Assembly (NCBI GenBank): GCA_003566255.1
Contig: PXEC01000019.1
Span: 1-7,404 of the forward strand
From: Candidatus Peregrinibacteria bacterium
GTDB taxonomy: Bacteria; Patescibacteriota; Gracilibacteria; UBA1369; LOWO2-01-FULL-3
Length of the DNA: 7,404 nt
Direction: 5' to 3'
Shown here: one piece after another, positions 1 to 5,474 of the stretch
Numbering within the stretch: the first letter of the stretch is position 1
How the letters are laid out: every line of letters begins with the position of its first letter
Notes under the pieces: model-generated
Databases searched by the model: none
Told to the model about the DNA's origin: nothing
The model's input: only the letters and a program-made list of their open reading frames with translations
Translations under genes and position numbers: made by a program

Positions 1-2
1 CA

Positions 3-173
3 TGTTCAAGCTTACTCCGTGGTCGGGAAGGTACAGCGGATGTAGGTCATGATAGTGGCGCTGCTGTAGAAGTAAGATGGACTGCGGGCATGCTCGATGA
101 ACTAGACCCCTTCGAGGCAAGCGCATCTGCTCCTGCTGATACAACCAAGCTATGGATAGATACCAACAGTTAA
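3..173 (+). CDS. 3' end of phage structural protein with RGxEGT domain (5' truncated)
   Basis: This frame is open from the window edge and ends in TAA at 171-173, leaving 56 visible residues. It contains LLRGREGT, then a His, a Gly about three residues on, and WTAGML. The same pattern (RGxE(G/N)T, H..G, WT..M) occurs in the two paralogues at 3389 and 3759, so I read it as the C-terminal half of the same small beta domain. RGxEGT...H..G segments are common in phage fibre and minor tail proteins. It ends with APADTTKLWIDTNS, resembling the 'D..lWiDT' segment often seen at the ends of phage structural proteins. The true start, length and any N-terminal domains lie outside the window. Function beyond 'virion protein' is inference. 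Confidence 0.72.
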   Translation, partial: CSSLLRGREGTADVGHDSGAAVEVRWTAGMLDELDPFEASASAPADTTKLWIDTNS

Positions 174-194
174 CGTCAAATATTACATGACGAT

Positions 195-2882
195 ATGGGG
201 ATGTGTGTATCATTGTCTAGTACTGATCCTAAAAAGATCGATGGTTTGATACATCATTTACCATTCGATCGCCACTATATCCAGAATATCTTAGACTATT
301 CTACATGGGCCAATGGGCAAATCGGTCCCGTTGGTGACTTCAATCAAAACGGAGACACAACCGAGAACTATAGAGTATTAGGTACAGACCCATGGAATGA
401 TGAAACAGTTGTTTGGGAAGCTAGGCCAGATAGTGTTAGTGGAGCCGACGGTGGTTGGAATACCGTATATTACCCCATTGATAGAACTAAGTTATACAGA
501 TATTCTGTCTGGGTTAATAGAACAGTAACCGGTAACGGTAATTTCTATATGGGATGTCGTGGTGGTGATGCAGCAGATGCTAACATTGGAGTCCTAAATA
601 GAGATACCCTTGGCAATAATACTAACCCATATTTCTGGATAGGTACTCCTTCTCAAGGAGTTTGGACCCTGGTTGTGGCACACATATGGCCCGATGGTTC
701 AGGAACAGGCGGTAATCATCCAGATTCAGGAAGATATACTGTAGATGGTAGGATTGGGGACATTACTCGTGATTTTGTATGGAGAAATGACAATCTTAAA
801 GGTATGCACAGAAGTTACTTATATTACTCTACAGATACTACCACAAGACAACAATGGGTCTACCCTCGCATGGAAATATGTGATGGTAACGAACCTACTA
901 TAGAAGATCTCCTTCAAAGCAAAGATAATATACTTGCTGATGTACATTCCACCCTAGGACACCTTGAGCCTACTATCTCAGGCGCCATGCATAATGCCGC
1001 AAATTGCGGTAACATTTATAACGTCAAGGTTGCCACTACCCTTAGATCTTGCCGTGTTGACGCAGGTGCAGCTGGCAATATTACCATACGTCTACAAAAG
1101 TGGAGTAATGGTGCCGTAGGTGACATCTTAGCAGAGCGTACATTCCCTGTTACCATTGGGCTTAACGATCTTCACCTCAATATGCATATTAATGAACCAG
1201 GAGAGTACATCCTATATAGGGTTGAAGAATTTAACCTAATGCGTACCGATGATTTATACACTTTTGATACATCACTATCAACCACTATAGACATTGTAGC
1301 GGGGGCTGTAGCAACCGCTAGTACAACATATCAACGGTATTACTATTTCTTTAACTTGAGAATAGACTCCCCTGTTAGTATGATTCCGGGTGAGGGTATA
1401 GCTATAGATCAATCTACGAATAATAAATTTGGTACGGAGTCAAATTCCTCCCAAGATTGGTCAAAATGGACACATTACACATCATCAACTTATTGGGATC
1501 TAAATACGGTCAGTCAGTACTATGATAGTCCATGGGGCATGGTATTCAAGGGACAAAACAACGGCAACTCTTTTATATTTGAATATACCGGTAATCCATT
1601 CAGTTATACCTCTGGATTAGATTATACAGCTAGTTTGTATGTATGGAGTAATACAACCTTCTCAGCAACATTTGGTGCTACGCTAGGTGATAGTACTAAC
1701 GCTACTATTTCAAATACTGTCACCAAGACCATTACAATCACACCTACTCCCCAAAAGATTAGTTTTACAAATACGGCTAGCGCTACTATTAATAATGGTA
1801 GATGGCGCTGTAGTATTACTAGTATTGAAGGAACAACACAATGGTTTTATTTTGCTCTACCACAGCTAGAAGAAGAATCCTTCGCAACAGTATTTACTAC
1901 CTATAAGCGAGGCAGCCAGGCACTTACTATAAATGATGGCTGGTTGGCCAATGAATCAACAATTATATTTACTAATGATATTATGGTGCTTGATCCCAAT
2001 GGCAGCAATCAACCAATACTAGATACAACCACAACAGATAGACCGTTTTATTTATTCAGACTCACAACAGATGTAGGACACGTTACAATCAATAATATTT
2101 CTGTCGACTCTGGTATCTTAGATTGGACACACAACCAACATAAGAAATATAAGTTTGCCGTAGCTTACGCAGCAGACAATGTTAAAGTTTGGCGTATGGA
2201 TTACGATACAAAACAACTTGATAAGATTATTGATGAAGCCATATCTCCCACCGCCTACACAACAGCAGATATGACCATAGGTTGTGACCAAAATTATGGT
2301 CGACAAACATCTCAGATATTCTCTAATCTACTTATCTATGACCATCAACTTAGTACTGCTGAAATTGAAGAAGAAGTTGCAGATCGGTTTCAGATAGTAT
2401 CAGAAGATACCATTACACTCGGTATAGATGACTCACTATTTGTTTTCGACCCACATAAAGAGTTATTCTTCCCTCACATGTTTAACGAGCGACAATTTAA
2501 TGAAAGCTTCACAACATATGTAGAAGCTTCGGACGCTATCTCCATTAGTAGTACAGAAATTGAACTACAGACGGGCGCCACTCCGCTTATTGATAGTTTA
2601 GCATTAACTTTAGCAGAAGTTACCTACATTAATGTTGTAACCAGCCATACGGACAACATCTTACTAAACGTTGCAGACGTCCTAGTAAGTATCGGCTTAA
2701 ATGTTAACGATGTATCTAGTATTGCCATCACCGATACAATCATTACACTAGAGAATATTAATAACTTAGATACAACTACCATAACTATTACTGAAGATAG
2801 TTTAGCTGCATACCATGCTCCTGTATTAGTCTGTGACGTTGAAGATGAAGGTATCCGTTGGAACTGGACTAAAGTTGCTTAG
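195..2882 (+). CDS. Large multidomain tail-fibre/adhesin-like protein (jelly rolls, LamG-like, Asp/Thr repeats)
   Basis: An 895-residue protein with no membrane segment and no catalytic motif that I recognise. Domains by eye: residues about 34-241, a jelly-roll or carbohydrate-binding-like domain rich in Trp, Tyr and Gly, ending in YPRMEICDGNEPTIEDLL, a closing segment typical of phage sugar-binding domains; about 266-392, a beta-sandwich (RVDAGAAGNITIRLQKW, then PGEYILYRV); about 407-575, a second jelly roll closing with LPQLEEESFATVF, like the 'QlE.g.faT' ending of phage carbohydrate-binding modules; about 580-735, a LamG/concanavalin-like domain with the signature LLIYDHQLSTAEIEEE; about 735-890, Asp/Thr repeats (DTITLGIDDSL, DTIITLENI) including FNERQFNESF at 763-772. 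Probable role: receptor-binding or fibre protein on the virion. The start is uncertain: ATG 195 lacks a good ribosome binding site, whereas in-frame TTG 213 has GGGG 12 bases upstream. It ends in TAG. Family-level function is inferred. Confidence 0.85.
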   Translation: MGMCVSLSSTDPKKIDGLIHHLPFDRHYIQNILDYSTWANGQIGPVGDFNQNGDTTENYRVLGTDPWNDETVVWEARPDSVSGADGGWNTVYYPIDRTKLYRYSVWVNRTVTGNGNFYMGCRGGDAADANIGVLNRDTLGNNTNPYFWIGTPSQGVWTLVVAHIWPDGSGTGGNHPDSGRYTVDGRIGDITRDFVWRNDNLKGMHRSYLYYSTDTTTRQQWVYPRMEICDGNEPTIEDLLQSKDNILADVHSTLGHLEPTISGAMHNAANCGNIYNVKVATTLRSCRVDAGAAGNITIRLQKWSNGAVGDILAERTFPVTIGLNDLHLNMHINEPGEYILYRVEEFNLMRTDDLYTFDTSLSTTIDIVAGAVATASTTYQRYYYFFNLRIDSPVSMIPGEGIAIDQSTNNKFGTESNSSQDWSKWTHYTSSTYWDLNTVSQYYDSPWGMVFKGQNNGNSFIFEYTGNPFSYTSGLDYTASLYVWSNTTFSATFGATLGDSTNATISNTVTKTITITPTPQKISFTNTASATINNGRWRCSITSIEGTTQWFYFALPQLEEESFATVFTTYKRGSQALTINDGWLANESTIIFTNDIMVLDPNGSNQPILDTTTTDRPFYLFRLTTDVGHVTINNISVDSGILDWTHNQHKKYKFAVAYAADNVKVWRMDYDTKQLDKIIDEAISPTAYTTADMTIGCDQNYGRQTSQIFSNLLIYDHQLSTAEIEEEVADRFQIVSEDTITLGIDDSLFVFDPHKELFFPHMFNERQFNESFTTYVEASDAISISSTEIELQTGATPLIDSLALTLAEVTYINVVTSHTDNILLNVADVLVSIGLNVNDVSSIAITDTIITLENINNLDTTTITITEDSLAAYHAPVLVCDVEDEGIRWNWTKVA
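197..203 (+). promoter_or_regulatory. Possible ribosome binding site favouring a TTG start at 213
   Basis: GGGGATG lies 9 bases before an in-frame TTG at 213-215. No Shine-Dalgarno-like run precedes ATG 195 or ATG 201. A similar arrangement (GGGGGATG, seven bases, TTG) is used by the gene starting at 4111. If correct, the protein loses six residues and begins (M)SSTDPKKIDG. This is a weak call from spacing alone. Confidence 0.35.
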
Positions 2883-2888
2883 GTGGTG
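2881..2888 (+). promoter_or_regulatory. Ribosome binding site with no canonical start at the right distance
   Basis: AGGTGGTG overlaps the TAG stop of the upstream gene. GGTG matches the CACC of the 16S anti-Shine-Dalgarno and resembles sites before 4467, 6651 and 7050. At normal spacing (seven bases) the in-frame codon of the coiled-coil gene is ATC at 2896, not ATG, GTG or TTG. The annotated TTG at 2938 is about 50 bases away and has no site of its own. Confidence 0.45.
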
Positions 2889-2937
2889 TTTATAAATCGA
2901 TAATAATCATGATACATTAAAGCAAGATATAGCCAAC

Positions 2938-3360
2938 TTGAAGCAAAGCATTCAGAAATTACTAGACCTACAGATTCAGGATTATGAACGGCAAGATCAA
3001 AGCAAGACCGACATTCAAGATCTACAACATAATCTTAACCTATTCGTGAAGGAATTATCAGCCACCAGGGAGAACTTCAAGACCGAAATCTATAGCCTGA
3101 AGTTACTACTGGCAGAGGATTATGTACACCGTGAAGGTTACCTAAAATTTGCAGACAAGATGGTAGATACCCTAGATAAGCTGAATACAAAGATTGATGC
3201 ATCTTGTTTAGAGTATACACGTGCAATCATAGAAGGCGATAAAGAATCTATAGAAGCATCAAATAAATGGACCATAAAGCTTATAGGAGTAGTACTAACA
3301 ATGGGTGGAATCATTGGCGGATTACTAATGTGGATATATTCACACCTGGTTAGCATGTAA
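2938..3360 (+). CDS. Coiled-coil protein with one C-terminal transmembrane segment
   Basis: A 140-residue protein from TTG 2938. Residues 1-105 are hydrophilic, rich in Leu, Gln, Lys and Asp with heptad-like spacing (QKLLDLQIQDYE, IQDLQHNLNLFVKEL), indicating coiled coil. Residues about 114-136 (IKLIGVVLTMGGIIGGLLMWIY) form a single membrane span, leaving a tail of only a few residues. This resembles the layout of phage haemolysin/holin-accessory (XhlA-like) proteins, but no diagnostic motif is visible, so the role in lysis or at the envelope is only suggested. The coiled coil continues upstream in frame (HDTLKQDIANLKQS) to a TAA at 2893, so true initiation lies between 2896 and 2938. The candidates there are ATC 2896, ATA 2929 and TTG 2938. 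It sits between the fibre gene and the RGxENT paralogues, and ends in TAA. Confidence 0.8.
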   Translation: MKQSIQKLLDLQIQDYERQDQSKTDIQDLQHNLNLFVKELSATRENFKTEIYSLKLLLAEDYVHREGYLKFADKMVDTLDKLNTKIDASCLEYTRAIIEGDKESIEASNKWTIKLIGVVLTMGGIIGGLLMWIYSHLVSM

Positions 3361-3371
3361 AGCTTAATACT

Positions 3372-3380
3372 GGTGGGGGG
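3372..3380 (+). promoter_or_regulatory. G-rich ribosome binding site
   Basis: GGTGGGGGG ends eight bases before ATG 3389. It fits the G-rich style of other sites in the window and supports 3389 as the start. Confidence 0.55.
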
Positions 3381-3388
3381 TACACCTT

Positions 3389-3805
3389 ATGCCACTTGAT
3401 AAACTAAATACACAGAATTTCGCTGAGGCAACCCTTGCTCAAGGTGTAGATGCTCGCAGTGAGATATTTATGATAGAGAATGCACGTAATCTTCCTGATG
3501 CTCCCTTTAGGATGGTAATTAATAGAGAAGTGGTCGAGGTCAAGCGCAAATCCGGCAATAAACTCCTTAGTATCCAGCGTGGTATAGAAAACACCAAAGC
3601 TAATAGCCACCAAGCAGGAGATAAACTACAGGTTACGTGGACCAACGAAATGCTAGGCAACCTAAATCAACAAACCCATCTCAATCAAAACCTAATTAAT
3701 GAGATACACGACCACACCACCACCAATCAATTCCTTCATGCTAGGGGAGTGAGCCGTCATGAACTTAAACACCAAGAACTTTGCCGAAGCTCGCTTAACC
3801 CATGA
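3389..3805 (+). CDS. RGxENT-domain phage structural protein, first tandem copy with run-on C terminus
   Basis: A 138-residue protein. Its core matches the small beta domain widely seen in phage fibre and minor tail proteins: an 'a.L......s..f.v......P..PF.i.IN.E...V.rksG..ll.i.RG.ENT...H.aGd.l...WT.EM' pattern. Visible here are PFRMVINREVVEVKRKSG, RGIENT, HQAGD and WTNEML, followed by an Asn/Gln/His-rich helix and FLHARGVSR. It aligns along its length with the next gene at roughly 45-50% identity by my hand alignment. In the paralogue the protein stops just after FLSARGMNRLA; here the stop is missing and translation runs on into the next gene to TGA at 3803-3805, adding about 13 unmatched residues and a 47-base overlap. 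The ATG start has a G-rich site eight bases upstream. Exact role unknown; a virion protein by family. Confidence 0.83.
   Translation: MPLDKLNTQNFAEATLAQGVDARSEIFMIENARNLPDAPFRMVINREVVEVKRKSGNKLLSIQRGIENTKANSHQAGDKLQVTWTNEMLGNLNQQTHLNQNLINEIHDHTTTNQFLHARGVSRHELKHQELCRSSLNP
3743..3749 (+). promoter_or_regulatory. Ribosome binding site inside the coding sequence of the preceding paralogue
   Basis: AGGGGAG encodes Arg-Gly of the conserved C-terminal FLHARG in the upstream frame. It serves ATG 3759, with its AGG codon 16 bases before the start. The same geometry recurs at 4095 before TTG 4111, which supports both starts and implies translational coupling. Confidence 0.7.
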
Positions 3806-4118
3806 CGCAGGCACTCGTGATGACACCTTCATCGTGGAGAGCACCACACATCTCCCTAAGGTTCCCTTCCGAATATCCATTAACCGCGAGGTTGTTGAAG
3901 TTAGGCGCAAGTCCACCACTAAGTTAATGGATCTTAGGCGTGGACTAGAGAATACAACACCTAGACAACACCAAGCCGGGGATAGAATTATTGCTGATTG
4001 GACCGACGAGATGGTTAGGTCCATTTCGCGACGTACAAAACATAATCAAGCTACCATTGAAGATACCATCACCCAATACCAGTTTCTCAGTGCAAGGGGG
4101 ATGAATCGCCTTGCCTAA
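3759..4118 (+). CDS. RGxENT-domain phage structural protein, second tandem copy
   Basis: A 119-residue protein and tandem paralogue of the gene at 3389. Shared blocks in order: LNT(K/Q)NFAEA near the N terminus, PFR followed by INREVVEV and RKS, RGLENT, HQAGD, WT(D)EM, and FLSARGMNR at the C terminus. The LNT.NFAEA match between the two copies fixes the start at ATG 3759 even though this overlaps the upstream gene by 47 bases. The domain belongs to the RGxEGT-type small beta domains of phage fibre-associated proteins. It has no signal peptide or membrane segment. Its last codons hold both the ribosome binding site and the TTG start of the next gene, with an 8-base overlap and a TAA stop at 4116-4118. 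Molecular role is unknown beyond probable virion location. Confidence 0.85.
   Translation: MNLNTKNFAEARLTHDAGTRDDTFIVESTTHLPKVPFRISINREVVEVRRKSTTKLMDLRRGLENTTPRQHQAGDRIIADWTDEMVRSISRRTKHNQATIEDTITQYQFLSARGMNRLA
4094..4100 (+). promoter_or_regulatory. Ribosome binding site embedded in the C-terminal Ala-Arg-Gly codons
   Basis: AAGGGGG spans the last base of the Ala codon, the Arg AGG codon and the Gly GGG codon of FLSARG in the upstream gene. It ends 10 bases before TTG 4111. AGG-to-start distance is 16 bases, identical to the preceding gene junction. Confidence 0.7.
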
Positions 4119-4431
4119 GTCATATAGCGACAAGGTTTACCAGGGTACACTCACCACAGTTGAAGCCCTCATCGATACAATCCCGGATAACACTGTCTTC
4201 ATCATGAAGGGATTCTTCGTGAGTAATAATAATCCCGACGATAAGGCATTCACGCTGAGGATAGGCGATGGGACTAGGTTAGCGGCGAATCACCCCGTGA
4301 AGGGCAATGATACTACAATCCGCGACAACCTACATATCCCCCTATCTGCCGGATCAATCATCAACATCTCTGGCGAGGTAGGTAATGACTTAGACTACTA
4401 TATATGGGGTGTGATGGAGGTTGAAGCATAA
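4111..4431 (+). CDS. Small beta-rich phage structural protein
   Basis: A 106-residue protein from a TTG start, supported by the site at 4094-4100. The pattern is a short N-terminal segment (VYQGTLTTVEALIDTIP), a strand with an Asn-rich turn (GFFVSNNNPDDKAFTLRIG), a loop with HPVKGNDTT, then IPLSAGSIINISG and the closing YYIWGVMEVEA. This strand order (v...N.....ftl.ig ... l.L.aGd.I...g ... yyi.GvE.E) resembles a group of small phage beta-sandwich proteins found beside fibre and tail genes. I do not know a precise named family. GC is about 49% over 4141-4380 by hand count, higher than the first large gene sampled. It follows the RGxENT pair with coupled translation. Function unassigned; a virion accessory protein is the likeliest reading. 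Confidence 0.77.
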   Translation: MPKSYSDKVYQGTLTTVEALIDTIPDNTVFIMKGFFVSNNNPDDKAFTLRIGDGTRLAANHPVKGNDTTIRDNLHIPLSAGSIINISGEVGNDLDYYIWGVMEVEA

Positions 4432-4457
4432 GATAGATCCCACATATATAGTATGGC

Positions 4458-4464
4458 GGTGAGG
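4458..4464 (+). promoter_or_regulatory. Ribosome binding site (GGTGAGG)
   Basis: GGTGAGG lies two bases before ATG 4467. Pairing through GGTGA with the extended anti-Shine-Dalgarno puts its GG seven bases from the start, a normal distance. There is no other in-frame start close upstream. Confidence 0.5.
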
Positions 4465-4466
4465 CT

Positions 4467-5453
4467 ATGCCTACTAACCCCTATACACATCAATTCAATA
4501 CCAGATTATTCAATGAAGCATTTATCCATCGCCCAGATGTTGAAGATAATCTTACTATCTCCATTACCGAAACACACAAGATTCATCTATCCAGCACAGA
4601 CCAACTTAACATTATTACAGAAGAAGTTAGCCTACCAACCGGCACCACTCCATTAATTGATACTATCCAGTTGTCTGCCGATGATGTTAGCACTATTTAC
4701 GAACCCCTATATCATGAAGATCGTCATGAATTAGAAAACAATACGACATACTACTATGAAGTGCGCACATTAGATGGACAACATCTATCTGATTGGTCTA
4801 ACACAGTACAAGTTCATTATCTGATTGGATTAGAAGATCGCATTAGCAGCGATAATCTAGAAGTCGGCATTACTGATGATATATTAAATCGCCTACTAGA
4901 ACTTGATGATTCGATCAGTCTCATAATAACAGAAGCATACATTATTGAAGTTTATGCACAGGATATAATCTCTACGGGTGTCATTGAGAATATACCATAT
5001 CGAGATATAACAATTAGCGACACGCTTACTATAAGCATAGACGAAGAGACATTGATTCCTGGTGTCTTATCACTAACGGACACGCTATATCTAAGTCCTG
5101 TTGAATCGATACATGATCGTACACTACACATTATAGACGAACTTGCGGTATCGTTAGAAGCCGCAACGGTTATTGCACAAGAAGATACCGACACGCTCAT
5201 CGTAGATGCTATAGACACAGCTTACCTAGTACGCAAAGTTTCAGGTGAGGATAACCTCGCCCTCGCCTCTATAGATATATCCTATATTCGTATAATTACG
5301 ACTGATTATATACAGATTTCCATACATGATAATGTGTTACTGCTCACCATCTTAGATGATGCGCTCCCCACCTTAGAACACAGCACCCTGGGCTGGTCTG
5401 TACTCAGCGAGAGCACCCTAGGTAAATCTAAATTAAATTATGTCTTAATCTAA
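4467..5453 (+). CDS. Asp/Thr repeat protein with half fibronectin III segment, putative fibre protein
   Basis: A 328-residue acidic protein of unrecognised exact family. Residues 10-19 (FNTRLFNEAF) and 58-65 (TGTTPLID) match FNERQFNESF and TGATPLID near the C terminus of the protein encoded at 195-2882, so the two share a cassette. Most of the chain is repeats of about 18-20 residues with pattern D-x-h-x-h-x-h-(T/S)-E (EDNLTISITE, SDTLTISIDE, TDTLYLSPVE). At about residues 87-117 the repeats are interrupted by what looks like the second half of a fibronectin III domain (LENNTTYYYEVRTLDG, then SDWSNTVQV). The end carries two 10-residue copies of STLGxSxL at 306-325. There is no signal peptide or membrane segment. 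Probable elongated beta-rich virion fibre component; this is inferred from composition and neighbours. Confidence 0.82.
   Translation: MPTNPYTHQFNTRLFNEAFIHRPDVEDNLTISITETHKIHLSSTDQLNIITEEVSLPTGTTPLIDTIQLSADDVSTIYEPLYHEDRHELENNTTYYYEVRTLDGQHLSDWSNTVQVHYLIGLEDRISSDNLEVGITDDILNRLLELDDSISLIITEAYIIEVYAQDIISTGVIENIPYRDITISDTLTISIDEETLIPGVLSLTDTLYLSPVESIHDRTLHIIDELAVSLEAATVIAQEDTDTLIVDAIDTAYLVRKVSGEDNLALASIDISYIRIITTDYIQISIHDNVLLLTILDDALPTLEHSTLGWSVLSESTLGKSKLNYVLI
5382..5441 (+). repeat. Two 30-base tandem units encoding STLGxSxL
   Basis: AGCACCCTGGG at 5382 and AGCACCCTAGG at 5412 begin two consecutive 30-base units. They encode STLGWSVLSE and STLGKSKLNY, only three residues before the C terminus of the repeat protein. 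The first 11 bases differ by one substitution while the remainder has diverged. Confidence 0.6.
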
Positions 5454-5456
5454 ACC

Positions 5457-5466
5457 AAAGGAGAGG
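5457..5466 (+). promoter_or_regulatory. Strong ribosome binding site for a TTG start
   Basis: AAAGGAGAGG is the best classical Shine-Dalgarno in the window and ends eight bases before TTG 5475. Together with the matching N terminus of the paralogue at 7050, it settles the TTG start. Confidence 0.7.
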
Positions 5467-5474
5467 TCAGCACA

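Noticed and set aside
2883..2937. Programmed frameshift fusing the large fibre gene to the coiled-coil protein
   Set aside because: A TAA in the coiled-coil frame at 2893-2895 would block read-through from upstream, and no slippery heptamer is seen near the TAG at 2880.
2883..2937. Terminator or RNA structure in the gap after the fibre gene
   Set aside because: Only short palindromes (ATCGAT, ATCATGAT) are present, with no GC-rich stem and no T-run.
3439..4024. Minus-strand open frames at 3439-3660 and 3692-4024 with similar translations (both contain DLRLTSTTS and LSPAW)
   Set aside because: Their resemblance follows from lying antisense to the two RGxENT paralogues, whose sense proteins are clearly conserved. 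They have no independent start signals.
1687..5218. Other short open frames inside the large genes (1687-1869 +, 2118-2306 -, 3138-3356 -, 3404-3613 -, 3945-4133 -, 4453-4656 +, 4952-5218 -)
   Set aside because: Each is overlapped by a longer gene with recognisable domains or repeats. The translations are low in domain-like pattern.
2391..5453. Diversity-generating retroelement variable region or phase-variable tract
   Set aside because: No template/variable repeat pair, reverse transcriptase or homopolymer tract is present in the window. The repeats are diverged at DNA level.
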